Assembly (NCBI RefSeq): GCF_002873335.1
Contig: NZ_MCUW01000036.1
Location: 41,877 to 52,686, forward strand
DNA length: 10,810 nt
From: Vibrio sp. 10N.286.49.B1
Lineage (GTDB): Bacteria; Pseudomonadota; Gammaproteobacteria; Enterobacterales; Vibrionaceae
Direction: 5' to 3'
Under the pieces are notes generated by a model that ran no database searches, was not told where the DNA came from, and was given only the letters and a program-made list of their open reading frames with translations. Of the stretch, positions 1-8,700 are shown piece by piece. The position numbers were made by a program, and so were the translations under genes. Every line of letters starts with the position of its first letter. Position 1 is the stretch's first letter.

Positions 1-21
1 GAGAATAGAGAATAGAGAATA
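1..21. repeat. Heptamer tandem repeat (GAGAATA x3) at window edge
   Basis: Three perfect copies of GAGAATA run head to tail from the first base of the window. The array may continue to the left, so the copy number is a minimum. It lies in the spacer downstream of the gtsA-like gene. No coding role is apparent. Confidence 0.75.
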
Positions 22-32
22 TTATGATGATA

Positions 33-59
33 AACGTGCAGATAGACACTCTGCACGTT
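33..59 (-). terminator. Stem-loop after gtsA; terminator or mRNA-stabilising hairpin
   Basis: A perfect 9-base inverted repeat (AACGTGCAG, 33-41, and CTGCACGTT, 51-59) encloses a 9-base loop. It sits about 95 bases after the stop codon of the gtsA-like gene. Read on the minus strand it is followed by an AT-rich stretch with no clean run of T, so full intrinsic termination is uncertain. In ABC transporter operons, hairpins after the binding-protein gene often protect its mRNA and reduce expression of the permease genes. That role fits here if the permease genes lie to the left. The structure is seen directly; its function is inferred. Confidence 0.5.
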
Positions 60-106
60 GTGGATTTCATTCATTGTTGAGGTCAGCCGCTTTTTTTGTT
101 AACTCA

Positions 107-146
107 CTTATCCTCTTAATTAGAAGGCTTATCTTCTTGATTAGAA
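107..146. repeat. Imperfect 19-bp tandem repeat, period 21 bp
   Basis: Two copies (107-125 and 128-146) of a sequence reading CTTATCYTCTTRATTAGAA match at 17 of 19 positions and are separated by GG. The repeat begins just beyond the gtsA stop codon. The 21-base period is two helical turns, which would place both copies on the same DNA face. On the minus strand each copy contains AAGARGATAAG, which resembles a ribosome binding site, but no good start codon follows. Function unknown. Confidence 0.7.
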
Positions 147-154
147 TACAGTCA

Positions 155-1420
155 TTAAATAGAGGCTTTTACTGTCTGTGCGAGTTTCTTTGCTGTTTGT
201 TCCGGGTCCGCGTTGGGGTTATTAAAAAAGTCCGTCACGACATCAAAGATAGCGCCCTGTACATAGCTTGTCGTCGCCATGCCTTGAGATACACTGGGTA
301 CCAAATCACCGGTTTTTTCAGCGGCACGAAAACTTGTCATTGAATCAAGGGAACACTGATCAAACTTAGACATATCTAAATCCGTTCGAGCGGGCAACGA
401 GCCTTTTTTTAGATTAAAGGTTTCTTGAAAGGATTTATCTAGAATCGCCGCAGCCAATGCTTTTTGAGCGTCAACGTCACCGCTGTCTTTTAAGTCAAAA
501 AACGCAAAGCTGTCGATATTATAAGAAAATTGGCTGGCGGTGCCGGGCACTGGTACACAAATAAAATCTTTACCCGGTACTTTACCTGCCGCAATAAACT
601 CGCCTTTCGCCCAATCGCCCATGATCTGCATTGCGGCTTCGCCATTGGCAACCATTGAGGTGGCGGCGTTCCAAGAACGTTCTTGCGCTCCTGCATCCAT
701 ATAATTGCGCAATTTTTTAAACTTGATCAACGCCTCAACCATCTTGTCACTAGAGAGCATCTTAAGATCAAGGTCAACAAATGCCTTAATGTACCCTTCC
801 GTACCGAGAACATTTAGAGCAATGGCTTCAAACATGGTCGCGTCTTGCCAAGAGCCGATTCCGTTTGCCAACGGTAGGTAACCTGCTGCTTTAATTTTTT
901 CAGCGGCAACAAAGAATTCATCTAATGTGGTCGGAACTTCCACTCCGGATTTTTTCAAAACCTCCGGGTTCGCCCACAGCCAGTTTACACGGTGAATATT
1001 GACCGGCACCGCGACATACTCACCATCGTATTTCATTATATCGGTAACAATTTTAGGCACCTTTTGGTCCCACTTCCCCTCATCTGCCACATCGTCGAGA
1101 TTAGTCAGAAAGCCAAGGCTGCCCCACTCCTGTATATCGTGGCCTTTTATTTGAGCCGCCGAGGGAGGGTTACCAGACACTGCGCGCGTTTTTAATACCG
1201 TCATCGCCGTCTCACCACCGCCACCAGCAACAGCAAAATCTTTCCAAGTATGTCCTTGCTCCTCAAGCTGTTCTTTTAGCGGCTGAACAGACTTTTCCTC
1301 ACCACCGGAGGTCCACCAGTGTAAGACCTCAACTTCGCCAGCAGAGACAAGACTTGGCATTACAGCAGAAGAGAGTAACGACAATGTTAGTAACGTATTG
1401 TTTAATTTCATTTTTTTCAC
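155..1420 (-). CDS. gtsA: Periplasmic glucose-type sugar-binding protein of an ABC importer
   Basis: This is a family 1 extracellular solute-binding protein. It captures a sugar, probably glucose or a related hexose, in the periplasm and delivers it to an inner-membrane ABC permease. A signal peptide is clear: a Lys-rich start, a hydrophobic stretch, and a VSA|GE cleavage site near residue 27. The mature protein carries segments I recognise from Pseudomonas Gts[77 protein letters not shown] and [14 protein letters not shown]. Two mature cysteines (FICVPVPG and DQCSLD) match the Pseudomonas pair and may form a disulfide. The start is ambiguous: GTG at 1420 (421 residues) or ATG at 1411 (418), and neither has a strong Shine-Dalgarno. 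It lies 34 bases after the sensor kinase gene with no terminator between, so it probably shares that transcript. The permease and ATPase genes would be left of the window. The exact sugar is not shown by sequence. Confidence 0.9.
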   Translation of the reverse strand: MKKMKLNNTLLTLSLLSSAVMPSLVSAGEVEVLHWWTSGGEEKSVQPLKEQLEEQGHTWKDFAVAGGGGETAMTVLKTRAVSGNPPSAAQIKGHDIQEWGSLGFLTNLDDVADEGKWDQKVPKIVTDIMKYDGEYVAVPVNIHRVNWLWANPEVLKKSGVEVPTTLDEFFVAAEKIKAAGYLPLANGIGSWQDATMFEAIALNVLGTEGYIKAFVDLDLKMLSSDKMVEALIKFKKLRNYMDAGAQERSWNAATSMVANGEAAMQIMGDWAKGEFIAAGKVPGKDFICVPVPGTASQFSYNIDSFAFFDLKDSGDVDAQKALAAAILDKSFQETFNLKKGSLPARTDLDMSKFDQCSLDSMTSFRAAEKTGDLVPSVSQGMATTSYVQGAIFDVVTDFFNNPNADPEQTAKKLAQTVKASI

Positions 1421-1454
1421 GTATCTTTTGGATAGAACGTCGTTTAAGACAATG

Positions 1455-2909
1455 CTAGGCTTCTAAATTTGGCGGGATAAAGACCTGAACCTCCAACCCT
1501 CCAAAATCAGCATTTCGCACGATGAGATCGCCTCCTAATCCATGGAGGATACTACGGCATATTCCCAATCCAAGGCCATGCCCATCTTTATCTGTTGCCA
1601 ATCGCACATAAGGCTCAAAAACCGCTTCAATCTTTTCTTCTGGGATTCCCGGCCCTTTATCCAAGATAGTAATAATGATCCACTTAGGGTTTTCTTCTAC
1701 CGTGATAAAGGCTTTCTCTCCATATTTCACTGCATTATCGACAAGGTTTGTCAGTACTCGCTTAATCGCAAGAGGCTTGGCAATAAATGGTTCGATAGGC
1801 TCTGATGTGAGTGACACCAAGGTATGCACTTGGTTATGGGTCTCAGAGACGCTGCGAATAATGTCATTCAGGTCGACATAAGCATTATTTTCATGCAAAT
1901 CAGTATCACGCACACACTGTAATGCCCCTTTGACCATCATCTCTAGCTCATCCAAATCTTGGTTAAACTTGTCTCGCTTTATATCTTCATCAAGCAATTC
2001 AGCACGTAACCTAAGACGGGTAATTGGCGTTTTAAGGTCATGGGAGATAGAAGAAAAGAGATGCTCCCGATCGGCAATATACTTGCGGATTCGAGTCTGC
2101 ATTCGGTTAAAGGCACGCGTTGCAGTGACTAACTCTGTTGCACCCTGCTCTTGCAACGGAGGTTGATCAATATCCATGCTCATGTCATTAGCCGCCTTGG
2201 CTAATCGCCTTAGAGGCTTGACTTGCGCACGCACTAATAAGAACGTCAATAGCAACAACAGCGTAGTGGAAGTAAATAAGAACACCATTTGATCTTGGGA
2301 CAACATGGTGTCATCAAGCTGGATGTAAGGTGATGGCAGCAAAGCCGCAATATATAGCCATTCTCCTTGGGCGATTTTAAGCTGTACGACTAACACCGGA
2401 GGATCTAGCGGGCCTAATGTGAGAGTGTGGTGCGCCCAAGATTTAGGGAGATCATCAAGAAAGATATCATTCTTAAGCAGCCTTAAATTCTCTGCCTTGG
2501 AAAATTCAACACTGACGGCTTGAATCGAAGGAAGATTCTCATTGAGAACATCTCTAACGGCTGTCATCGAGGCTAATTTCAACGGCGTGTCCGGAATAGG
2601 GTCAACGATCAGTTCTTCTTTGTTGAATGATACAAAGAAGCGAGTTCCGCCCATATTACGAATCTGATCAAGTACGATATGCCGATACTTTATCGGTAGC
2701 TTCTGGAAGAAAGTCACCGTCGAAGCGAACATGTTGGCCATACTCGCGGACGTATCACGAATACCGGCCAATTCATCTTGTTTGGTTTTTTGATACCAAA
2801 TAGCCGTCATTACGCCTTGCGAACAGACCACCGCTAATAAGGTCAACAACAGTGTGCGCGCAACAAGCGAGTTGAGGTTAAAGCGCCTTAACCAACGAGA
2901 ACGAGACAT
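1455..2909 (-). CDS. gtrS: Membrane sensor histidine kinase, GtrS-like
   Basis: A 484-residue two-component sensor. Its order is: cytoplasmic N-terminus; membrane span at about 16-37; periplasmic sensor domain at about 38-207; second span at about 208-226; HAMP linker at about 227-279; HisKA dimerisation helix with [10 protein letters not shown], phospho-acceptor His290; and a HATPase domain. The ATP-binding boxes are intact: N box [10 protein letters not shown] (388-397), G1 DKGPGI (417-422), FEPYVR (431-436) and G2 GHGLGLGI (443-450). It should autophosphorylate and pass phosphate to the response regulator encoded 35 bases upstream. AAGG lies about 10 bases before the ATG at 2909. Its position between gltR and gtsA matches the Pseudomonas gltR-gtrS-gts locus, where GtrS senses glucose catabolites such as 2-ketogluconate. 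A similar ligand here is an inference, because the periplasmic domain is the least conserved part. Confidence 0.88.
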   Translation of the reverse strand: MSRSRWLRRFNLNSLVARTLLLTLLAVVCSQGVMTAIWYQKTKQDELAGIRDTSASMANMFASTVTFFQKLPIKYRHIVLDQIRNMGGTRFFVSFNKEELIVDPIPDTPLKLASMTAVRDVLNENLPSIQAVSVEFSKAENLRLLKNDIFLDDLPKSWAHHTLTLGPLDPPVLVVQLKIAQGEWLYIAALLPSPYIQLDDTMLSQDQMVFLFTSTTLLLLLTFLLVRAQVKPLRRLAKAANDMSMDIDQPPLQEQGATELVTATRAFNRMQTRIRKYIADREHLFSSISHDLKTPITRLRLRAELLDEDIKRDKFNQDLDELEMMVKGALQCVRDTDLHENNAYVDLNDIIRSVSETHNQVHTLVSLTSEPIEPFIAKPLAIKRVLTNLVDNAVKYGEKAFITVEENPKWIIITILDKGPGIPEEKIEAVFEPYVRLATDKDGHGLGLGICRSILHGLGGDLIVRNADFGGLEVQVFIPPNLEA

Positions 2910-2944
2910 CTTTCTATTACCTTGTGCATGAACATTACGTTCAC

Positions 2945-3673
2945 CTAGTACCCATATTCCACAGCAACCGATAAGATGTAGCCGTTACCACGCATCGTTT
3001 TGATGTAATGAGGAAATTCTTTACTCTTGCCTAAACGGTTTCGTATACGGCTCAGCTGAACATCAATACCACGTTCAAAAGGCAGCGCTTCTCTACCACG
3101 AGTCGCAAAAGATATCGTATCTCTATCTAAGACTTCGTTAGGTTTGGATAAAAACAGCATCAACAACGCAAAATCACTTCCCGATAAGTCATGATGTCGC
3201 CCCGTCACACGGTTCACCATACGCTGAGACAACGCATCCAGTCGCCATTCGCCAAAATCGATGGTTCGTGGCGGCAGTTCATCTGACTTATCATCATTGA
3301 TATGTGCACGCCTTAACAACGCTTTAATTCGAGCCATTAACTGACGAGGGCTAAATGGTTTTGCAATGTAATCATCAGCGCCAATCTCAAGGCCGATAAT
3401 CTGATCAGTTTCATCCGATACCGCCGTTAACATGATAATCGGCACCTGCGAATCCCGGCGAACTCGCTGGCATAACGCAAAGCCATCATCCCCCGGCAAC
3501 ATAACGTCTAACAAAATCAAATCAGGATAGCCTTTGGCCTTAATGAACAGCTCCATTTCGACACCATCTTCTGCGGTGGTGACCTGGAAACCCGATTTAC
3601 TCAAATACTCGTCAAGTAATGAACGGATCTCCTCATCGTCATCTACTACAAGAATGTGTGTCTTTGACTGCAT
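2945..3673 (-). CDS. gltR: OmpR-family response regulator, GltR-like
   Basis: A 242-residue regulator with an N-terminal receiver domain and a C-terminal winged-helix DNA-binding domain. The receiver shows the acidic pair near residues 11-13 (VVDDDEE), phospho-acceptor Asp56 (LILLDVMLP), Thr83 and Lys105 (AKPFSPRQL). The winged helix spans about 137-235 and ends in the typical YIKTMRGNGYILS. The start is ATG 3673 rather than TTG 3679: AAGGA sits 6 bases before the ATG but directly abuts the TTG, and the resulting 242 residues equal the usual GltR length. It is the first gene of the probable gltR-gtrS-gtsA operon and most likely controls the sugar transporter genes in answer to the kinase. The GltR name rests on gene order and overall resemblance. 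Membership of the OmpR/PhoB family is certain. Confidence 0.88.
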   Translation of the reverse strand: MQSKTHILVVDDDEEIRSLLDEYLSKSGFQVTTAEDGVEMELFIKAKGYPDLILLDVMLPGDDGFALCQRVRRDSQVPIIMLTAVSDETDQIIGLEIGADDYIAKPFSPRQLMARIKALLRRAHINDDKSDELPPRTIDFGEWRLDALSQRMVNRVTGRHHDLSGSDFALLMLFLSKPNEVLDRDTISFATRGREALPFERGIDVQLSRIRNRLGKSKEFPHYIKTMRGNGYILSVAVEYGY

Positions 3674-3835
3674 TTCCAATCCTTAATGGCCATTTTCAGT
3701 GGCTATATTGTAAGGCTTTGCGCCTTTGTTTATCATCGCTTCATTAATAAAAACAGTACACCAATCTTGACTAAGATCACGAATGTGACACTTAACAAGT
3801 ATGACGAAAACCAATACTTCATTCTTTACTCAACC
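3674..3835 (-). promoter_or_regulatory. Leader and probable promoter region of gltR-gtrS-gtsA
   Basis: This gap of 162 bases between selO and gltR holds a good Shine-Dalgarno (AAGGA, 6 bases before ATG 3673) and a -10-like TACAAT (3707-3712 on the minus strand), with no convincing -35. Beside the -10 is a 15-base hairpin (AAGGC-TTTGC-GCCTT, 3712-3726) that could be an operator. A short inverted repeat, TCAC-GAAT-GTGA, lies further upstream at about 3778-3789. It resembles CRP half-sites, but in the wrong arrangement for a standard CRP site. I see no clear terminator for selO, so read-through from selO is possible. Confidence 0.35.
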
Positions 3836-5293
3836 TTATGAAGAGCAACTAATTTCCATCTTCTTTCCCCAATCGGGTGGCAAACTAGCAAACGAGGCAT
3901 GATTAACATGTTCATCATACGGTGTCTTCAATACGTAAATTAAGTCATCAACTAATGAAAAGTCACCGTGCTCAGCAGACTCTATCGCCTGTTGAGCTAG
4001 ATAGTTGCGTAAGATGTACTTTGGGTTAACTGCGCGCATTCTGGCGCATCGTTCGACATTAGACAAACTTTCCAGCTCAACTCTGGATAAATATATCTCC
4101 AGCCACGCCTCCGCTCCCTCACGATCGTGAAAAAGATCGATAACCGTTGAACGATTCTGAGTATCAAGATTAGAAAGTGCTCTGAAAAATAGGCAAAAAT
4201 CCACATGATGACGCTCGAGGAAGTCAAAGGTCTCATTAAAGAACGCCCCATCTTCTGGGAGTTTACTTAAAATACCCAATTTAGCGCGCATTTTTTGGCT
4301 ATATTCGCGCTGTAGAGTGGGGGTAAAATGCTGCAAAGCGGCATCCAGATGCTCTCGGTCGATCAAAGGCGATAACGCGTGTGCTAATGCCGTTAGGTTC
4401 CACAATGCGATCGAAGGCTGGTTATCAAAAGCATAGCGCCCTTGGTAATCGGAATGATTACAAATATACCCAGGTTCATAATCATCTAAGAATCCAAATG
4501 GACCATAATCAAAGGTCTGCCCTAAAATAGACATATTGTCGGTATTCATTACACCGTGCGCGAAGCCTACCGATTGCCACCCCGCTATCATGACAGCTGT
4601 TTTTTCAACAACCTGCGTAAAGAAGTCAGCATAAACATGTTCGTGTTTTAGGCTATCTGAAAAATGCCATTCAATGACCTTATCAACTAAGAGTTTTAAC
4701 TCACTGTGTTGACCCGAATAGAAGAAATGCTCAAAGTGACCAAAACGAACATGGCTCTCTGATAGTCGTATCAACAGTGCACCTTGTTCCACTCGTTCAC
4801 GATAAACCGGCGTATCACTGACCATCATACCTAATGCTCGCGTTGTCGGGATACCAAGCCCATACATCGCTTCACTGCATAAATACTCGCGAATCGTCGA
4901 GCGAAGCACTGCGCGACCATCTCCCATTCTTGAATACGGTGTCTTCCCAGCGCCTTTTATGTGGACATCTTGAACGTTGCCGTAGCGGTCTTTTATTTCG
5001 CCCAGCAGTAATCCACGACCATCCCCAAGGTCTGGGTTATAAACACCAAACTGATGGCCTGCATATTTCATTGCCAATGGTGTGAAGGCATCAAGGGGTT
5101 GGCTACCGGATAACACAGAGAGCAATTCAGGGTACTCGTTTGCCACGCTAGGCAGTCGCAGGTCTTTGGCAAGGTCGCTGTTCCAAGCCACCCACTGCGG
5201 TGCTTTTAAAAGCGTTGGGTTGACCGGGGTATAAAAACTAGCAGGAAACTCAGAATAACGAGTTGATATGTCGACACTATCCCAGATGGACAT
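3836..5293 (-). CDS. selO: SelO protein adenylyltransferase (AMPylator, YdiU family)
   Basis: A full-length 485-residue SelO, a pseudokinase-fold enzyme that transfers AMP from ATP to hydroxyl groups on target proteins and is linked to redox stress responses. Diagnostic blocks are present in order: [19 protein letters not shown] (76-94), [20 protein letters not shown] (113-132), [11 protein letters not shown] (175-185), [13 protein letters not shown] (246-258) and [10 protein letters not shown] (261-270). The residues known as functional in Pseudomonas SelO fall at the same numbers: Lys113, Arg176, Asp252, Asn253 and Asp262. Cys278 (ICNHSD) and Cys483 in the terminal CSS match the E. coli redox-active pair, so a regulatory disulfide is likely. 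The C-terminus uses cysteine-serine, not the selenocysteine of animal forms. ATG 5293 is preceded by AAGGGA at 7 bases. It appears to be transcribed alone from the TATACT promoter upstream. Its neighbours suggest no specific substrate. Confidence 0.97.
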   Translation of the reverse strand: MSIWDSVDISTRYSEFPASFYTPVNPTLLKAPQWVAWNSDLAKDLRLPSVANEYPELLSVLSGSQPLDAFTPLAMKYAGHQFGVYNPDLGDGRGLLLGEIKDRYGNVQDVHIKGAGKTPYSRMGDGRAVLRSTIREYLCSEAMYGLGIPTTRALGMMVSDTPVYRERVEQGALLIRLSESHVRFGHFEHFFYSGQHSELKLLVDKVIEWHFSDSLKHEHVYADFFTQVVEKTAVMIAGWQSVGFAHGVMNTDNMSILGQTFDYGPFGFLDDYEPGYICNHSDYQGRYAFDNQPSIALWNLTALAHALSPLIDREHLDAALQHFTPTLQREYSQKMRAKLGILSKLPEDGAFFNETFDFLERHHVDFCLFFRALSNLDTQNRSTVIDLFHDREGAEAWLEIYLSRVELESLSNVERCARMRAVNPKYILRNYLAQQAIESAEHGDFSLVDDLIYVLKTPYDEHVNHASFASLPPDWGKKMEISCSS

Positions 5294-5334
5294 AATTCAG
5301 TCCCTTTTACATCAAATAAATACGGTGTAATAAG

Positions 5335-5340
5335 AGTATA
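5335..5340 (-). promoter_or_regulatory. -10 box of probable selO promoter
   Basis: TATACT on the minus strand lies about 42 bases before the selO start codon, which would give a 5' leader of roughly 35 bases. The upstream region is T-rich with only a weak -35 (TTGCTT at a spacing of 20), so the promoter may depend on an activator. Confidence 0.4.
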
Positions 5341-5368
5341 GCGGGAGGAAATTGATAAAAAAGCAACT

Positions 5369-5400
5369 AAAAGAAGGGTCTTTTGCCTAGAGGAGCACCC
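5369..5400 (-). terminator. Possible terminator after the 32-residue membrane peptide gene
   Basis: On the minus strand GGGT (5400-5397) can pair with ACCC (5379-5376) around an inner CCT/AGG pairing, followed by TTCTTTT. The stem is short and interrupted. It lies about 55 bases after the stop of the small gene and just before the selO promoter, where a terminator would be expected. Confidence 0.3.
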
Positions 5401-5453
5401 AGATCCCAATACTTAACTGGAATTTGAACTGTCCTCTAAGAAAGCATGCGTGA

Positions 5454-5552
5454 TTAAATCAGCGCAAGTATGGCAACAACTGTGCCTAGTGAGAACAAGC
5501 AAGTACGGCTGATAACGCCAAAGTTAGACGGTTGAATCATTTCATGATGCAT
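5454..5552 (-). CDS. Small single-span membrane peptide, 32 residues
   Basis: This short gene reads MHHEMIQPSNFGVISRTC followed by a hydrophobic stretch (LFSLGTVVAILALI) and a TAA stop. The start is well marked: AAGGAGA (5567-5561) lies 8-9 bases before ATG 5552, and a good promoter stands 35-63 bases before the ATG. The peptide has a hydrophilic N-terminus of about 16 residues with an Arg at the membrane border, then one membrane span reaching the C-terminus. That form resembles small bacterial accessory subunits or regulators of membrane complexes. It lies 204 bases downstream of the formate dehydrogenase gene and 160 bases upstream of selO, on the same strand as both. I do not recognise the family and assign no function. 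Its small size is the main doubt; the strong translation and promoter signals are the support. Confidence 0.62.
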   Translation of the reverse strand: MHHEMIQPSNFGVISRTCLFSLGTVVAILALI

Positions 5553-5586
5553 AGGCAATTTCTCCTTTTTATTACACTACAATTAC

Positions 5587-5615
5587 AATTTAGAACGAAA
5601 TTGCTATTTTTTCAA
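5587..5615 (-). promoter_or_regulatory. Sigma-70 promoter for the small membrane peptide
   Basis: On the minus strand TTGAAA (5615-5610) and TAAATT (5592-5587) are separated by exactly 17 bases. They match the consensus at 5 of 6 and 4 of 6 positions. The predicted start of transcription near 5580 gives a leader of about 28 bases carrying the AAGGAGA ribosome binding site. Confidence 0.5.
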
Positions 5616-5675
5616 TATTGTTAATGCAAATCTTTGAATTAGTACCAACAATGTATGTCATTGGCACTGAATTTA

Positions 5676-5697
5676 GGGAGAAAGCAAGGCGACTCCC
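5676..5697 (-). terminator. Stem-loop downstream of the formate dehydrogenase gene
   Basis: GGGAG (5676-5680) and CTCCC (5693-5697) form a 5-base GC-rich stem with a 12-base loop, 60-80 bases after the dehydrogenase stop codon. On the minus strand it is followed by TAAATT, which is a weak T-tract. It could end or stabilise the dehydrogenase transcript, and it separates that transcript from the small peptide promoter. Confidence 0.35.
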
Positions 5698-5756
5698 CCG
5701 CTGTTTACATCAACTTATATCGATATTTCTTATGCAATGATTCCTAATGTCGATTT

Positions 5757-8700
5757 TTAAGTCAAAATAACCTCTCGAGTTTTTTCCAAACGAACCGCAG
5801 ACACTTTAAATTCAGGGATTTTGGCGTAAGGGTCTGTGGCCGTATTCGTGAGTTTATTGGCGGCTGACTCAGCAAAATGGAACGGAACAAATACCACACC
5901 TTGTTGCATTTTTTTGGTCACAAATGCTGGGGCTGAAATTTCTCCACGCCGAGATATCAATGTCACCGATTCGCCGTTACCAATATCAAGACGCTCTGCA
6001 TCTTCTACACTAATCATCACTCTAGGGCCGGCTAAATTGTCTAGCCCTTTTGTTTTTCTCGTCATCGTTCCAGTATGGAACTGTTCAAGTAAACGACCAG
6101 TGGTCAGCGTCAATGGGAACGCTTCATCGGGTAACTCTGCGGCATATTCAAATGGAATCGCGGCCATCGCTCCCTTACCTCGAATAAACTGGTCTTTGTG
6201 CATGATACGAGTACCAAATGGCTTGACGTCATTACATGGCCATTGCAACCCATTCCCACCAATTGATTCCCAGCGAATTCCTTTATATTGAGGAGTAACT
6301 TGCGCGATTTCTTCCGTAATGTCTTGTACGGTTTGATACTGCCACTCCCCTCCCATTGCATTGGCAATGTGTTGAATGATTCGCCAATCCTCCATCGCTT
6401 CCCCTGGCGCCTTCACGGCAGGAACAAGTCGCTGGACCCGCCTCTCGGTATTCGTAAAGTGCCCTGCTTTCTCAGCAAACGAATAAGAGGGCAGGACAAC
6501 GTCCGCCAACTGAGCCGTTTCGGTTAAGAAAATGTCCTGCACCACTAAGAAATCGAGGTTTTTTAAGCCTTTCAAAACATGCGCTTGATCCGGGTCGCTC
6601 AATACGGGATTTTCTCCCATGACATAGAGGGCTTTCATGTTACCGTCACACGCTGCATCAATTATTTCTGTCAGTGTTAATCCACGATCTTTCGGCAGAT
6701 CTTGGCTATGCCAAGCCTTTGCAAACTTCGCTTGCACCTCTGGATTAGTGACCTTTTGATAACCAGGATAATCTGTCGGTAATGCGCCCATATCACACGA
6801 GCCCTGTACATTAGACTGACCGCGAAGTGGATTAATCCCTCCTCCTTCTATACCAACGTTGCCACATAACATTTGTAGGTTTGCAATAGAACGAACGTTG
6901 TCATGCCCTGTTGTATGCTGAGTAATTCCCATTGAGTAGTAGACGGAACTGACGTTGGCCGTACCGATTATCTGTGCCATTTTTTCAATATCAGCAGCAG
7001 GCACTCCGGTAATCAGTTCTGCATTGCTGGCAGAATAAGCCGGTTTATTTATCTCCAGAACAAACTCACGGTATCCTTCTGTTCGGTCAGCGATATATTC
7101 ATCATCTTGCCATCCATTAAGGACAATTTGGTGCATGATGGCATTGAGCAGCATCACGTCGGTTCCTGGACGGTGGCGCAAGTAAAGCGAGGCATGGTCA
7201 ACCATATCAATCCGCTTAGGATCAGCAACGACCAACGTCGCCCCATCTGCCACCGCTTGTTTAATATGAGAACCAATAATGGGGTGCGCTGCGCTGGTGT
7301 CAGAGCCAATGATAAAAATAACATCCGAGTGCTTAATGCTCGGGATGTCATTCGTCATCGCACCGCTACCGAATGCAGCTTCCAAGCCAGTCACCGTTGA
7401 TGCGTGGCACAGACGAGCACAATGATCGATGTTATTGGTACCAAACTCACGACGAAGCAGTTTTTGGAAGGCATAGTTGTCCTCATTCGTCGTCTTCGCC
7501 GACGAGAATCCCGCTAAACTGTCACTACCGTGCATCGCCTTAATTTTGGAAAACTTGTTGGCCACGTAGTCTATCGTTTCCGACCACGACGCGGGCTCAA
7601 GCTTCCCAGACTTTCTGATCAGAGGCGTGGTTAGCCGTTCTTCGCTATCAATAAAGTCAAAACCAAATCGCCCTTTAACACAGAGCATGCCTTGATTCAC
7701 AGGTGATGTTTTGTCGCCTTTCACATAACGAATTTTATTGCTACTCGCATCTACATATAACTCAACTCGACAACCAACACCGCAGTATGTACAGATAGTT
7801 TTCACTGGTGTCAGCATTTCGATACGGCTGTGGGACTTATCTCGTTTATCCACCAACGCACCGGTTGGGCAAACCTGGACACACGCCCCACATTGGACAC
7901 AATTACTGTCACCCATCATGGCATTGTCAGGAAAGCTTGGTCGGTGAGAAGATTCAGAAAAATTCAAGATACCGTGTACTGATTCTGTTTGACAGGCGTG
8001 GACACAAGAGCCGCAACTAATGCAGCGGTTTGCATCAAACACAATAAATTCACTCGACTTGTCTACCGGAAACATTTTACGTTCATTCGTATCAATCTCT
8101 CGGTAGTCCACCTGATATTCAGTCGCATAATCGCGCAGGTCACACTGTGTATTCGCTTGGCAACCACACTCAAGGCATCGCGACGCTTCCGATATCGCTC
8201 GTTCACTGTCGATATCGAGCTCAACCTCTTTATAGGTGGTTTGACAAGCACCGACATCTAATTGCTCAGCCTGAGCTCGTGGTCGCGCGGGTTCTTGCAG
8301 GTATTCCGTTTGCCTAACAAGGCTAATCCGTTCCGCTTTATGGCTGTTGAATTGGGTCCGCTCGGGCTTAAAGTGCCCCTGAAGGATAAAGCGCTCGATC
8401 GCATCTGCAGCTTTTTTTCCATCGGCAATCGCCTCGATGGCCGTGGCAGGGCCTCGTCTAAAATCACCAATGCTGTAAATATTGTAGCCATGATGCATCG
8501 ATTCGGAATCAGACGCCGCCGTGCCCCAATCAGTGAGTGGCAACGAATGCTTCGCCGCTTTTAAGAAGTCCGCATCCGGTTTTTGTGACAGCGCGGAGAT
8601 CACCGTATCAAATGATTCGATGATGGTTTTCCCTGTTGACACTGGTCGCCTTCGACCTGAGCTATCAGGCTCACCAAGCTCCATGATTTCTAGCTCAATC

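Noticed and set aside
1..74. Minus-strand open frame from ATG 74 running off the left edge, a possible permease start
   Set aside because: There is no ribosome binding site, the N-terminus does not resemble a GtsB-type permease, and the frame passes through the stem-loop and the heptamer array.
3677..3679. TTG as the gltR start codon
   Set aside because: The Shine-Dalgarno AAGGA directly touches it, leaving no spacing. The ATG at 3673 has the right distance.
5342..5388. GGGAGG followed by TTG and a 12-codon plus-strand frame
   Set aside because: Too short, with no gene downstream on that strand. The purine run is the complement of the selO promoter spacer.
5661..5680. TTGGCAC on the plus strand resembling a sigma-54 -24 element
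   Set aside because: The following -12 position lacks the required GC (it reads TTAGG), and no plus-strand gene lies downstream.
5661..5710. GGGAG...CTCCCCCGCTGT stretch vaguely like part of a cobalamin riboswitch
   Set aside because: Only a short core resemblance. The full conserved fold is missing and the element is downstream of, not ahead of, a suitable gene.
5836..6291. 151-codon plus-strand open frame opposite the formate dehydrogenase
   Set aside because: It lies wholly antisense to a clearly coding, conserved domain, and no recognisable protein family is seen.
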